Source: Oscheius onirici
Taxonomy: Eukaryota > Nematoda > Chromadorea > Rhabditida > Rhabditidae
NCBI GenBank assembly: GCA_932521025.1
Contig: OW051471.1
Coordinates: 12,276,001-12,340,000 of the forward strand
DNA: 64,000 bases
Direction: 5' to 3'
This document shows, piece by piece, positions 41,672-58,764 of this stretch. The notes under the pieces are model-generated. The model worked only from the letters and a program-made list of their open reading frames with translations. It searched no databases and had not been told where the DNA came from. The translations under genes and the position numbers were made by a program. The number at the start of each line of letters is the position of its first letter. The stretch's first letter is position 1.

Positions 41672-44600
41672 TCACAGTTTTGTAGTTTCCACTGACTTGC
41701 GATGACTATTCTGCTCTCGTTCGAGCATTCTTGTCCTCTCCACATCATCAAGATTCATGCGATCTAAACGGCTAACCACATCGTCCATTTTGACTTCGTG
41801 AGTGTTTGCTCTCCCACAACAAGTCTTCCTACATTTACCATCTTGGCATAGTTTCTTGTTTGTCAATTTATGCGTCTGAATTCTGTCTGATATAAACAAC
41901 GAAGCTACCTTTGGATATGTACTTTCGTCGTCTATCATTTGAATCCAAGTTTCCTGGACAATCGCATTTTGTTGTACAACATGTGTCAATCCGTTTGGAG
42001 CGGAGGTTGAGTGCTCTACAGTCCTGTTGCAGCTCTGTGTGTTATGATGAGCTAGTAGATTTTGTCCAATCTGGTTTGGTATTGGTAATATAACTATTCC
42101 CGCCTCTTGAGAGTCGCTGCGAGGTGGCTGAGTGCCTATAAATACTATTAACATTCTGAAAAAGTAAACATAAGCAGCTCGGTTGCAAATATTTTTATTT
42201 ACAGATTAAAATCAGTCTGGATCTACTCACCGAAAGTGTGTCCACTGTCGCTATTGTTTCTGGACTCGAGTTGAACGGATGGTTCTCTAACTTCCGAATG
42301 TGTGGCTGTTCTCAGATTCGTAGCATCACGATTGTATTGTTGCTCAATTTTTGCCAGATTAGTCGTGACCACGGTCGACATATTCTCGTAATCCGAAAAT
42401 GTTGTATTTGTATTTAATTTCAACCAATTGTAAACAGTTTCTCGAAGGACTCGGTATTCATCTTTCTCATTTCTAGAAATCTAAACTGAAAAGTTATGCC
42501 TATTTAAAACCAAACATCGTCTCTTTGCAGTTTGGTCGTCAGGCGGTCAGCTAGGCCGAGTAGAATCTCCTTGGAATCTTTTGCAAGAATACGCTCACCG
42601 TCTTCAAATCTGTGCGTCCTGTATCGTTCAAGTTCCCCACTGAGTGAAGAAATGTCATTCTTGGTTAGACATCTTGTTTCGCTGGGAAGTTTCAAAGGGA
42701 ACCGATTTCTATCCACAACTCCTTCCACTCTCAGAATTCCATCCCTGTCAACCGTGTACACAAGCTGAACAAATTTTTTTTAATGGACGTTTCGGAAAAT
42801 ACCGCACCGTGAGTACACCGTGAGTTTTCCATCTCATTTCGAACTGTTGCATTACAACGGCATTTCCCTTCTCAGTATAGCCTCCTCGCAAGACTTTGAT
42901 TATTTCGTTCAAGTGCTAGTAAAAAGTAGATAAACTGCTGTATTTTCTTACTTGCGATGTATAATTCTGGTAAAATGCTTTGGGAAATGACGTGTTTTTC
43001 TGAAATCTTGTTGTCAATTTCGGATAGCTTGCCTTACGTCAAATCGTGCAATAATGAACCTACCGGGTACACAATATCCATGTTTCCATCGTAATTTTCT
43101 ACTCCAAAGTCTGTAGGTACAACATCTTGCAACATCATTTTCCCGGATGTTAGCACAGCAGCGCCAAGAACCGCGGCCTCATCTTGATTTATCGAAAGAT
43201 TCAAGCCCTTCCCATCGAATTGTAGACGTAACTGTTGTTGAAGTCGTGGCATTCTTGTCGAGCCTCCTACTAGGATAATGTCGTCAATCTGAAACGGAAT
43301 ACGGTAACCAAAGCAAATTTCACCTACTTGGAAAGATGGGAAATTCAAATCACGCAGAACCTTTTTTACAGGACGCACAGCCTTTTTAAACAAGCTGTCA
43401 CACATTGTGTCAAACTCTGCTCGTGTAATGTGCATCTCAAAGTCGATGTTAGGACAAATGTCGTCAACTTCAATTTCAGCTTGAACGGAAAATGAGAGGT
43501 CCTTCTTGGCCTTTTCACAAGCCCTTCTAAGACGACACACGGCACGAGGGATCTTTTTCAAGTCTATGTTGCTCTTTTCGATGAACTTTCGACAACAACT
43601 ATCGGCAAGTATTTGATCGAAATCATCTCCTCCAAGATACATGTCTCCGGCAGTCGCTTTAACATCGACATACTGGCCTGTGACAGTGACGATCGTCTAT
43701 AAAATTGAAAAGAGTACTTTGGAAGGTGGCTTTGGCTTTGCCTCCCACTTTGCTTCCCACTAGTGCCTCCCACTCGATTCATTTATAGCCAAACCAAACA
43801 ATAATGCTTTGGCTTTATTCCAGATTAGCGCTCCCAAGGGAAAATAGTGGTCCCAAAAAAATAATTAGCGGTCCCAAAAAAGTTCCACAAAAAAATTGGC
43901 GGTCCCAAACCTGTTGACCGAAGTGAAACGCCAACTACGAGTGATGCGCGGCACTTCGAAGGATCCTACGAAACTGTTAAGAATCGAGGGAAAGAGTGCT
44001 GTCTAGTTGCGGATAAGAGTTAGGTAAGACCTTTTTCACTAAGAGAGAATCCAGTTCCTTTTCTTCCGATTTTTATCCTACTCCTTGTATCAGACATTTC
44101 TAGTTGATTTCTTTTTGTTTCCAGATGTGTGAAAACATCAGGAAAATTTTGGTAACTGGACACAAACTTCTTCCACAGTAACCTACCAAGCAGCCTAAGA
44201 GTCAAACCCACAACAGTTTCATGTCTCTAAAATAACGTGCAGTATCGTTGAACGCTAAACACTGTTCACTTGGTAATTTTGGGGTAAGTATACCTTGAGC
44301 CATTTTAAAATTTGAAATTTGAAATTTATTTGACGGAATCGTAGGTATCATAGTGATTGGATATAGTATATCTCGATCACGTTGGATCCTTCGCCGCTCT
44401 TATGACTTTTATCCAATCTTCGCCCATTTCTCTCGCATGTCATTTTACTTTTTTACAGGACCAGTATAAAAGCAAAAAACGATCATACTCCCTCGTTCCT
44501 AAAGGCTTTGCCGTATGATCAAGACTTCACTAAACTCAGAACAACAAAATTGCGCCTTCGCCTTACGGCGGGGTACGGTCGAATGCGAACAGAAAAATCT

Positions 44601-46073
44601 GCCAAAGTGTGGTTAAACTCATTTTCTACTCAAAACAATTTAGCAAAAAGGTTTGCAGAAGGGCGGGATCGAACCCAGGTCGTGTGGGTGGAGTGGCGAC
44701 CCTTAGCAATACACTACTTCTTCGTCGAAATTTTCCTAAGTCTGAAAATACAAGGGGTGACGGTGTGATCCGGGCCTCAAATCAAAAATCGAAACGACTC
44801 TTCCTGTAGAGTCGGAAAAGTTACATCGATAGCCAAAGACCGATTGGGTGGAAAATGAGGGCGCAAATCGCGAACAAAGGACGCCGGACGGCGGACGGTT
44901 TGGAAACAGAACATTTTGACTAACTTTTTTGTTCTTCGACCAAATTTTTTGAAAATACGTTTCTAGGGGTAACTTTTTACGCTGAATCCGATAGAATTGG
45001 TCCCGAAACCTGAAAATGCTGTTGACGCGCGCTACGCGCGATTTTAGGCTTAAAGCGTTTCGCACTAATGAAAGGCCCCAAAAATCCACCCCGCTCCGCG
45101 CGGGGTGCGATTTTTGGGGCCGCTAATTTTTTTTGAAACTTTTGGGGCCGCTATTTTTTCTTGGGACCACTAATCTGGAATAGATCCAATGCTTTATTGG
45201 ACCGGAGGAGCTTTTGGATTTGACTGTGATGTGAAACATTAATTCTTTGCAAAGCTTTACAGTAGATAACATCACACATCGTTTATAACGTTTACGTTTT
45301 AACGCTTTAAAGTTTATAACCCACCGCTGTTGTGAATCCTCCTCCCATATTGTAAACAAGAAGATTTCTTTTTCTGTTGACAAATTCGGACTTCTTTTCA
45401 AATGCATAAGCTATAGCTCCTGCCGTGCTCTCATTGATAAGCTCGCTATCGATACCAGCAATGGCAGCAGCATCTTTCACTGCTCGCCGTTGGCAACACG
45501 TGAACTGCGATAGGACAGTAATTATGGCTTTCTAAATGAGAGGGAATAGTAATTACGGAAAAAAATGGTCTACCTTGAAATTATGTCGCGAAGCACTTTT
45601 TCCAAGATCTACCATTTTTTCGATCAACAGAGCCATGATTTCCTCAGGAGTTACCGATTTTCGCTCAGTTCTATACTTAACTTGAATTTGTGTGCGTCCT
45701 CCAGTATGAATTAAGCTGTATGGCAAATTGGCACAAACCCCCTGAACCAATGGATCGTCGTATCCACGTCCAAGTATCCGCCTCACACCTTGAGCTGCGC
45801 TTTTACTGTTTAAAATCGGTCCATACCGTAGATCGTGTTCAAATAATTCATGGCAGCCTGTTGCTTTGCTCGGTCACCAACATGGCACAGTTTGTCAGTG
45901 TAAGCCACGTAGGAAGGAGTTAGGTTATTGGCTAAAAATAAAGAGAAATTGTGTTTTTCAACCAATTACTCACCGAGCTCGTTCGCAACAACCTGAGGTC
46001 GTTCATCTTTGAAAATAGCCACACGTGAATGGGTCGTCCCAATGTCAATTCCAATTTGAGCAGAAACTGACAT
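41672..46073 (-). CDS. Atypical HSP70 H with Cys-rich tail (type-2 module, upstream gene)
   Basis: Starts MSVSAQIGIDIGTTHSRVAI at 46073. GVRRILGRGYDD shows Arg at position 71, and VYNMGGGFTTA shows Asn at 199, Phe at 204 and Thr at 206. NESTAGAIAYAFE keeps Glu175. The exon 43297-43670 has LGGDDFDQILADSCC, and the next has [16 protein letters not shown]. The substrate domain (42504-42760) and lid (EKDEYRVLRETVYNWLKLN) are divergent. The tail exon (41672-42140) contains MIDDE, THKLTNKKLCQDGKCRKTCC and MDDVVSRLDRMNLDDVERTR. The same spacing of THK, cysteines and MNLxDxxRTR is found in J. A composite repeat of about 1.4 kb fills the intron after GGGFTTA, where J and C carry palindromic elements. 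A 328 bp tract is nearly identical to J. Confidence 0.8.
43237..43564 (-). repeat. Gene-conversion tract shared with J
   Basis: These 328 bp match 52212-52539 with a single difference that I can see (an A/G in TCTAAGACGAC against TCTAAGGCGAC). The tract includes one intron and parts of two exons, while sequence on both sides is clearly diverged. Confidence 0.88.
43808..45185. mobile_element. Composite inverted-repeat element in HSP70 H intron
   Basis: The left end (ATTCCAGATTAGCGCTCCCA ... GTGGTCCCAAAAAAATAATT) is an inverted copy of the right end (... GGGGCCGCTATTTTTTCTTG, GGACCACTAATCTGGAAT). AATGCTTT flanks both sides and may be the target duplication. Inside are a part of the element seen at 27.7-28.0 kb, the repeat 44287-44700 and a tRNA-derived repeat. 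Confidence 0.6.
44287..45120 (-). repeat. tRNA-derived interspersed repeat, copy 2
   Basis: The first 410 bp are almost identical to 59078-59493 (for example CTTGAGCCATTTTAAAATTT and CGTTGGATCCTTCGCCGCTC). The section GGGCGGGATCGAACCCAGG is the complement of a tRNA B-box region. The rest (44790-45090) is the inverse of 26690-26960. Confidence 0.7.
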
Positions 46074-46079
46074 GGCTGA

Positions 46080-47555
46080 GTGGAAAGTGGTTTGACTGGA
46101 TGGCACAACGAAGTGCAGAAAGAAGGTTGCCTTGGGTGGAAGTTGCTGATAAGATGGGCTGATGAAGCAGAAAACGGGCAAGAACTGATGTTATTTACGT
46201 GCAACGCGCTGATGACACATCAACGTAGCTTGTGAGAAGATTTTCTTGATGCTTTAGTGAGAAAACCATGCGCTTGACTGTGAAGAAAATTGAGCAAAAC
46301 CATGAGAAGAAACTAACCCATAAGAAAAAACAATAGAAGGAGGTGAGCCATAAAGGATCCAGATATTTTCCACCAGTTTCATTTTCTCACCAGCGATGAA
46401 ACACCAGTTGATAACGCAACAGCCAGGCAAACACACGTGTTTGGTGAGGTTTGGAAAATGTTGTTTGATAATTTTTGAGTAAAGATTCTTTTCCAAATAT
46501 ATTAGATCCATCAGCTTGTCTTCAGACTGACAGTTGCCTTGACCCACCCAGCAGGGACTCGTCAATTTCCCAACCGGCAAAGTTCGAGCCGAAGAAGACT
46601 GAGCTGAACCAAAAGGAGGCGATGGACAGAGACTGAAGACGGGCAAAAACGCTTATCCGACACTGGAGGACGTGAAATCTGACTGGAACGACAAGAAGAC
46701 CGACAAGGACGACAAGAAAAAGAAACCGAGCAAAGAAGAGCCGGTCAAAGCAACCTAGGAGATTCGAAAGACAGTCAATTTTACCGGTATCAAATGAATT
46801 TTAATTTGGAAAAAAACTGGAAGCTGAATATTCCGAATAACGGGGCACCCTGGTCCAGACGAGGCAGGCGACTGCACCCAGTGTCTAGGGATCGGAAGAA
46901 GAAGAAAATATGTATTAACGATTTTCTCTATAAAAACTATTGGCTGCTCTCAGATCACAGTCACCTTCTCGGCCCGTTAGGACAGAGCGGCGACCTTTAG
47001 AAGGAAGTTGCTATAGTCCATTTCCAACAAAGAGCGGCACTTAGGCAATTCTTTAAAGGATTTTTCGCGAGGTTCTCGACACGAAATTTCAAAAATGACG
47101 GCCGCAGCGTTGAATTTTATTCCATTTTGTTCAACTTCGATGATTTTTCGCTCTTTTCTAGCTGTTTTTTCTCGGTTTTGACTGCGTTTTCGAACTCAGC
47201 GTATAAACTTACCTACTTGATGTAAAAACTGCAAGAAAATCACCCATTTTCAGAGCGTTGCGGCTGTCTTATCGAGAAAACTGTCGTTTTATGTCAATTG
47301 AGCATCAAAAGTGTTGTTTTTCCCGTATTTTGATGACAAGTAGGTTTTTATAGGTGTAGAATTTGATTACAATGTCAAAATATAAGAAAATGCCAAAAAT
47401 AATCCCAATAATGAAAGAAAGAGCAAAAATCGGATTTAGGCCAGAAATTTCAAATTGGCGCGCAAACATGATTGATGGACTATATCCTGCTGCGTCAGGA
47501 CAAAGACTTTGCACAGTACTCTTTAGAATTTTTATTGCAGGTTCCAGATAAACAA
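46080..47555. other. Spacer between H and I; contains promoter of H and a small Lys-rich frame
   Basis: Besides the upstream element at 46381-46417, it has a plus-strand stretch at about 46648-46760 that reads NAYPTLEDVKSDWNDKK then DKKKKPSKEEPVKAT and stops. No family was recognised and there is no start codon in frame, so this could be the end of a decayed gene. The remainder shows nothing clear. Confidence 0.4.
46381..46417 (-). promoter_or_regulatory. Conserved HSP70-cluster upstream element (gene H copy)
   Basis: On the minus strand it reads GCGTTATCAACTGGTG, TTTCATCGCTG and GTGAGAAAAT. It matches the copies before C, J and K in sequence and orientation, about 310-345 bp before the ATG of H. 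The E-box is changed to CAACTG. Confidence 0.6.
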
Positions 47556-47559
47556 TGAA

Positions 47560-50581
<3,022 letters not shown>

Positions 50582-50714
50582 AATGTATTATAGGTTCCTG
50601 GAAGTCGTGTTAGGAAATAGATAAAGGTCAGAGAAAATCTGGGATAAAACCCATGTTAAACTTAGAAAAAAAGGGAAGGGGAAAATGTTGTTCAAGATCA
50701 AGTTTTTCATAGTA

Positions 50715-53700
50715 TTAGAATTTCCAGATGCTAGTCTGTTCTTCAGTACATCTTGTCCTCTTAAAATCGACAAGATTCATTCCATTTACACGGCCAGTCA
50801 TGTCGTTGGACTTGGGATCTCTACAGCTTGCATTACGACAAACAAAACAGCCCTCCCTATATTTAGAACACGTGGAATCTCCACAGCTTTTCTGTTTGTT
50901 GGGCGGTTTGTGCGTCTGAGGTTAATCTAATAATTAAAAAAGGAAAATTACCTCTGCTGGTTCAATGTCATCGTCTATCATAGGAAAATTGTCATTTTGA
51001 CTTTGGTGAACAGCAGCTACTCTGATTGGGACTGAATGCTCTACCGGTAGAGCGTAATTCACCAAACTGTTGTGTCCAGTATTGTTTGTTCTCGTGATCT
51101 GAGAGGATTCTTTGCTGTAAGGCTCACTGTGAGACGGTCTAGAAGCTGGAAATTTTTCTGAATCAAACAGTAATTAAAAACTGCTTACCAAGTCTCCCTT
51201 TAGCATCATATTCTTCCTCTGATTGAGACCTTCCGACAGTGGCAGCACTTGATTTAATCAAACAGTTTTGCTTTGGAATTGCGGCCAGTACCATCTTGAA
51301 TCTGTCCAGGTTAAGTTCACATTCAGCCGAAGTTGCGTTTTGATTATCTGCCAACCAGGCATTAACAGTGTTGCGAAGGCTTCTGTACCCATCTTTCTCG
51401 CTCTCAGAGACCTAAAACTTGCGTTTTATACTCAGTTGGAAGCTAACCTGATCATTTTGAAGTTTAGCCGTTAAACGGTCAACAAATCCGAGCAGATTTT
51501 CTTTAGAGCCTTTTGAGAGAATACGCTCAGAGTCAGCAAATCTGTCAGTTCTGTACTGTTGGAGTTCGCCTCTGATTGAAGCAATATCCTTTTCGGTTAG
51601 ACTGTCCACGTTGTAGAGAGGCTTCAATAGATACCGTTGTTCACCCAAAACAGCTTCCACTTTCAAAATTCCGTCCGTATCAATTTTGTACTGAACCTAA
51701 ATCGCCTACTTAACACTGGACATTTCGGGCAGAACATCAAAACAATTGCTAGTTTTCCTGTCCAGTTTGAACACAATAATAGTAAACTTTTCCTTCTCAG
51801 AATTGTTGCTTCTTTGTAGCACTCTGATTAAATCATTATTAATCTGAAAAAATAGTAGTGACACTTAAAAAAAGCTTACGCTTAGCGTACGTGAAATATA
51901 GAACGATGCTGCAGGGAACGGCGAGTTTTTCTGAAATGTTTTTTGTAAGTAAGAGTTGAAAAAGTAATGGACCGCGTTGATTGATGGTTAGGAAAATTAT
52001 CCAGTGGCTGCAAACTCGAAAATCTAGCACAGTAAACTTACCGGATACAAAACGGCAGTACCATTGAAATTTTCCACTCGGAATTCCTCAGGGACAACGT
52101 CTTGAAACATTATTCTCCGAGCAGTATGCACAGCAGCTCCAAGCGCCGCCGCCTCGTCTTGATTTACAGACAGATTCAAGCTCTGTCCATTGAATATTTT
52201 ACGTAGTTCTAGTTGAAGTCGTGGCATTCTTGTCGAGCCTCCTACTAGGATAATGTCGTCAATCTGAAACGGAATACGGTAACCAAAGCAAATTTCACCT
52301 ACTTGGAAAGATGGGAAATTCAAATCACGCAGAACCTTTTTTACAGGACGCACAGCCTTTTTAAACAAGCTGTCACACATTGTGTCAAACTCTGCTCGTG
52401 TAATGTGCATCTCAAAGTCGATGTTAGGACAAATGTCGTCAACTTCAATTTCAGCTTGAACGGAAAATGAGAGGTCCTTCTTGGCCTTTTCACAAGCCCT
52501 TCTAAGGCGACACACGGCACGAGGGATCTTTTTCAAGTCAATACTGCGCCTATTTTGAAATTGTCGACAACAGTGATCGACGAGAATCTGATCTAAGTCG
52601 TCTCCTCCAAGCTGCATGTCTCCGGCAGTGGCATGCACACTAATATGCTGATTTGTTACAACGACGATCGTCTATAAATGTAGTTTTCAAAAGATTTTTT
52701 GAGAGAGTTAAATTGTGACTGGGCACGCATGAGTTTTGTTAGTATCACATAAAATCCACGGGCAGGTTTCTTTACCCCCCCCCCCCTAAGCTTGGATTTT
52801 TGGAGGCAGCGGGGGGAAATTTAAATTTTCCGGCTCTCATTTGCATTTTCCAGTTGTGTTTCAGTGAGCAAAGTTGTAGCCCTGATCACGCTCTACAACT
52901 TTGCAGAGCATTGCAAAGCGTGAAAATGTTGTTATCACTGTGAAAGAAATGATTTTAAACCAAAAGTTGTCAACCAAGGCAAAAGTCATTTTTCACAGTG
53001 ATAGCATCATTTTCACGCTTTACAATGTTCTGCAAAGTTGTAGAGCGTGTTCAGGGCTACAGCTTTGCCCTCTGGAACAAAGCTGGGAATGCAAACGAGA
53101 GCTGGAAAATTTAGATTTCCCCCGCCGACACCCAAAACCCAAAGTTGGGGGGGGGGGGGCGTAAAGATACCGCCCCAAAACCCACAGCTGTTGTGAACCC
53201 TCCTCCCATATTGTATACGAGAAGAGTCCGTCTTCTATTGAGAACTTCAGACTTCTTTTCATGGACATAAGCTAACGTTGCTGCCGTAGTCTCGTTGATA
53301 AGCTCACTTTCAATTCCAGCAATAGCAGCAGCATCTTTAACCGCCTTTCGTTGGCTACAGGTAAACTGTGAGGGGACAGTAATCACGGCCTTCTTAAAAT
53401 AAAACAGAGAATAATGCATGATTCTCAAGATACTTACCTTTACTTCTTGTTTTAGCTCATTTTTTCCAAGTTCCACCATTTTTTCTATCAAAAGTGCCAT
53501 AGTTTCTTCTGGGGTGACTGATTGTGGTCTATTTTGATAGTCCACTTGAATTTTCATTCGACCGTTAGCAGGGTTAATTTTATAAAACACATTTTTACGC
53601 TCCTCTTTTACAGATGGATCATCTAACCCACGTCCGATTAACCGCCTTACACCTTAAGCAAGATTGTCATTCAGTAAAACTGTTGCTACTATATATCGTG

Positions 53701-53936
53701 TTTTCCACATTCATGGCAGACTGCTGTCTGGCTCTATCCCCAACATGGCACAGAGTTTTCGTATAAGCAACGTAAGAAGGGGTCAGGTTACTGGCTTAAA
53801 ACAAAAAATAAACATATTTTCAGTCTAATTACTCACCGAGCTCGTTGGCAATCATTTGGGGCAGTCCATCTTTAAAAATAGCCACTCGTGAATGGGTCGT
53901 TCCAATATCAATTCCAATTTGAGCAGAGAATGACAT
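50715..53936 (-). CDS. Atypical HSP70 J with Cys-rich tail (type-2 module, upstream gene)
   Basis: Starts MSFSAQIGIDIGTTHSRVAI at 53936. GVRRLIGRGLDD has Arg for Lys71, and VYNMGGGFTTA has Asn, Phe and Thr at positions 199, 204 and 206. NETTAATLAYVHE keeps Glu175. The exon 52024-52670 region has LGGDDLDQILVDHCC, and [16 protein letters not shown] follows. The substrate-binding part is divergent. The lid reads VSESEKDGYRSLRNTVNAWL. The tail (50715-51147) has MIDDDIEPAE, THKPPNKQKSCGDSTCSKY, FVCRNASC and MTGRVNGMNLVDFKRTR, and it ends SIWKF. An intron after GGGFTTA carries a palindromic element. The gene is closest to H, with a shared conversion tract. Predicted to be ATPase-impaired from residues only. 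Confidence 0.8.
52212..52539 (-). repeat. Gene-conversion tract shared with H
   Basis: Partner of 43237-43564. It codes KKIPRAVCRLRRACEKAKK through [13 protein letters not shown], including the intron between NFPSFQ and IDDII. Confidence 0.88.
52760..53177. mobile_element. Palindromic G/C-run MITE, copy M4 (gene J, FTTA intron)
   Basis: Begins GGGCAGGTTTCTTTACC with a C run and ends with a G run, CGTAAAGATACCGCCCC. The 9 bp flanks AAAATCCAC and AAAACCCAC differ at one base. It is inserted about 8 bp after the donor of the intron following GGGFTTA. Confidence 0.83.
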
Positions 53937-54047
53937 TGATCTCTGAAAACTATGAAGGGAAGAGAAGAAAAGGTTGTCTTGAGGGGTTTTGAAGATGGCT
54001 TTTGTTTGCTGATAATAAAGGCTGATAAAGCGGAAATCTGCCGGTCT

Positions 54048-54055
54048 TTCTAGAA
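54048..54055. promoter_or_regulatory. Two-unit heat-shock element before gene J
   Basis: TTCTAGAA gives alternating TTC and GAA units with 2-nt spacing, and the next unit is TTG (two of three bases). It lies about 112-120 bp upstream of the J ATG, as the perfect element of C does. It is below the usual three-unit requirement. Confidence 0.35.
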
Positions 54056-54169
54056 CATTGTATAGTTAGGAACAAACCCGCGGCAGATTTGAAAAATTAT
54101 GGGAAATAGTGAAGAGAAAGACAGCAGATGAGGTCAGTCTTCGAGGCAAAAAGCGCCGAAGTGAATATT

Positions 54170-54206
54170 ATTTTCTCACTGGCGATGAAATGCCAGCTGA
54201 TAACGC
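54170..54206 (-). promoter_or_regulatory. Conserved HSP70-cluster upstream element (gene J copy)
   Basis: On the minus strand: GCGTTATCAGCTGGC, ATTTCATCGCCA, GTGAGAAAAT. It contains the E-box CAGCTG and a TGGC/GCCA stem. It lies about 235-270 bp before the ATG of J. Confidence 0.62.
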
Positions 54207-54382
54207 AACAGCGGGACAAACACTCGGACGCATGAAAGATTGATCGTAGTTTTTTTTTTGAAGTTACGTCCTAACAACCGATAGATCATTCTTCTGCTCC
54301 TATTTCGCTAACAAAGAGAGTAAAGATAAATTTTCATTATACTCGGTCGAAGAAAAAAATATAACATTTCTCTGTTGGATCA

Positions 54383-54560
54383 TATAGTCTGTTCAAAATG
54401 TAGAGAGCATTTTTTTTTTGAATTGGCCCGCGCTTTTTCATTGACTGAGTATCCAACATTTCGTGCTACGCAGCTAAATTCCCGCCAATTTGATTTGAAA
54501 ATTGTTCTAAGACGAAAGCGCGGGCCAATTCAAAAAAATGCTCTCTACATTTTGAACAGA

Positions 54561-54566
<6 letters not shown>
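54383..54566. repeat. Foldback MITE at the 3' end of HSP70 K
   Basis: Arms of about 50 bp: AGTCTGTTCAAAATGTAGAG and AGCATTTTTTTTTTGAATTG on the left, the inverse on the right, flanked by TATA/TA-type sequence. The right end supplies the TAG stop of K. Confidence 0.82.
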
Positions 54567-57058
<2,492 letters not shown>

Positions 57059-57398
57059 TATTTATGTGTTTAAAAATCCGTATCGTTAGTGCTGAAATTG
57101 AAAGAAAAGAATATTTTAGGACACCTTACCAACAATTTGTGATAATATTTTAGTTATTTAAAGACCAAAAGGAAAGGCTGGGGCTACAAGAAAGAGCGGG
57201 ATGAAAATACTGAAGAGAGTCTCAGCAGAGTGTTGGTGCTGCCCACTGATAAGGTGCTCAAGATGCATTTAAAGTATGTGGTAATAGCGCAATAGTTCAA
57301 GAAGTTTGTAAGGCTAAAATTTTGCTAGGACGAATTAAAAAATACGATGTGTGCAAAACTGGTTCGAACATAGAGAAAGTGACCATCTAGTAGTTGAC

Positions 57399-57435
57399 TT
57401 TTCTCACCGGTGATGAAACGCGAGCTGATAAGAGC
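57399..57435 (-). promoter_or_regulatory. Conserved HSP70-cluster upstream element (gene K copy)
   Basis: On the minus strand: GCTCTTATCAGCTCGCG, TTTCATCACCG, GTGAGAAAA. It is the same element and orientation as before C, H and J, about 340-375 bp before the ATG of K. Confidence 0.52.
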
Positions 57436-57565
57436 ACGTGTACGGAGTCGTTCTGGGAACCTTTCAACAACTTTGTGTTACGCCTTGAAAAATCTCCAAA
57501 AACATTATTATCACTAATAAGTATATCACAGATACTGTGAGTTTCCTCCTCCTTCATCCCCTTTC

Positions 57566-57915
57566 TCATTCCACAACCATAATTCTCATCGTATTCGTCG
57601 ATCCTTCTCCTAAAACAGCTCTTTTTCACTATACAAAAAACTTACCATGTCTCCACCCAGTTATCACAATAATTTGATCTCCAACATGCAAACACTTTAG
57701 GCTTTTTCCATGGTCAATACCGTAGTTGATCCTCTGCTGCATGTCTTGGATCATGTCGTCGAGAACGGGCCCTGAAAATGTGTATTTTTTTGTGTAAAAA
57801 ACCGGACAAACCTTGAAAGACGACTGGAAAAACGCTCCTACAGAGATTAAGCTGCCTAGCCACAAGTGGCTTTCTACAGACAGTGATAATCGGAACTGGA
57901 GGCTGTTTTCCACAA
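57566..57915 (-). pseudogene. Pyruvate kinase C-terminal fragment
   Basis: Three short exons join in frame. The first is VPIITVCRKPLVARQLNL, then RSVFPVVFQ. The second is DDMIQDMQQRINYGIDHGK, then HVGDQIIVITGWRHG. The third is EGSTNTMRIMVVE and a stop at 57566. This is the end of the pyruvate kinase C-terminal domain, where the allosteric site with TGW and GSxxTNTMR-type residues lies. The rest of the enzyme (A and B domains) is missing: upstream of 57920 the sequence becomes a transposon-like repeat. It is most likely a fragment left by rearrangement, although its reading frame is intact. Confidence 0.72.
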
Positions 57916-57974
57916 CCTCATTGAGAAATCAAATGTGGTAGAAGGTTGTCGGCTTTCATGCAGGACTGAAGAAA

Positions 57975-58760
57975 AGTACAATTAGCTTTTACAGTCAACT
58001 CAAAATCTATTGAGAATCTGGATCTGTGAAAAAGTGGATTCTTTGAAGAAGAAGGGATTTGTCTGTGCCCTGTTTTACTGACCGAACACAAAAAAAGAAC
58101 AAAACTTGTCTGAACTGCGCAACCTGACAAAAAGTGAACAATAACTCTTCCAAAAGTCAAATCCTCGTCATTTCTCCTAGGATCACTCTTTTATCGCCAG
58201 CTCCAGAAAACCTGATTGTAACATCGAAGAAACTTAACAAGTTTGACCCACATTCCAAAATGAGCTAGTGAACAATATATAGCGTTCAATGTAACTGCAC
58301 GTTATTTTTAGAGGCATGAGATTGTTTGGGTGGAGGCAAGGATCAGTATTTTTTACTGTTCTAGAAGAGGTTAGTAACAGAAGTACAGATACGGAAAACA
58401 CACTGAATCTGGAAACAAGGGGAACTAGTTGAGATCTGACAAAACGAGCAGAATGAAAATATGAAAAAAAAGGACTGGACTCTCTACCAAAGCAAAAGGT
58501 GTTCTCCAACTTTTCTCTCTAACTCGACGTACTCTTTTCTATTTTTATAGAGTTTCTGGACCAGACGAAGAGTGATCCTATGAGAAAAGACGAGGATTTG
58601 ACTTTTGTAAGAGCTATTGTTCACTTTTTGTCAGGTTGCGCAGTTCAGACAAGTTATTGTTCTTTTTTTGTTCGGCCAGTAAAACAGGGCAAAGACAAAT
58701 CCCTTCTTCTTCAAAGAATCCACTTTTTCACAGATCCAGATTGTTCTTTTTGTCAAAATT
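57975..58760. repeat. Paired inverted-repeat element, copy 2
   Basis: The left arm (inverse) and right arm (AAGAGTGATCCTATGAGAAA, AGACGAGGATTTGACTTTTG, AAACAGGGCAAAGACAAATC) are inverted copies about 190 bp long, separated by about 370 bp. The right arm is near-identical to 28070-28210. Confidence 0.6.
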
Positions 58761-58764
58761 CATA

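Noticed and set aside
50588..50640. TTCCTGGAA before HSP70 I as a heat-shock element
   Set aside because: The spacing between TTC and GAA is three bases instead of two, and it lies in the short gap of an apparent operon, at a likely trans-splice site.
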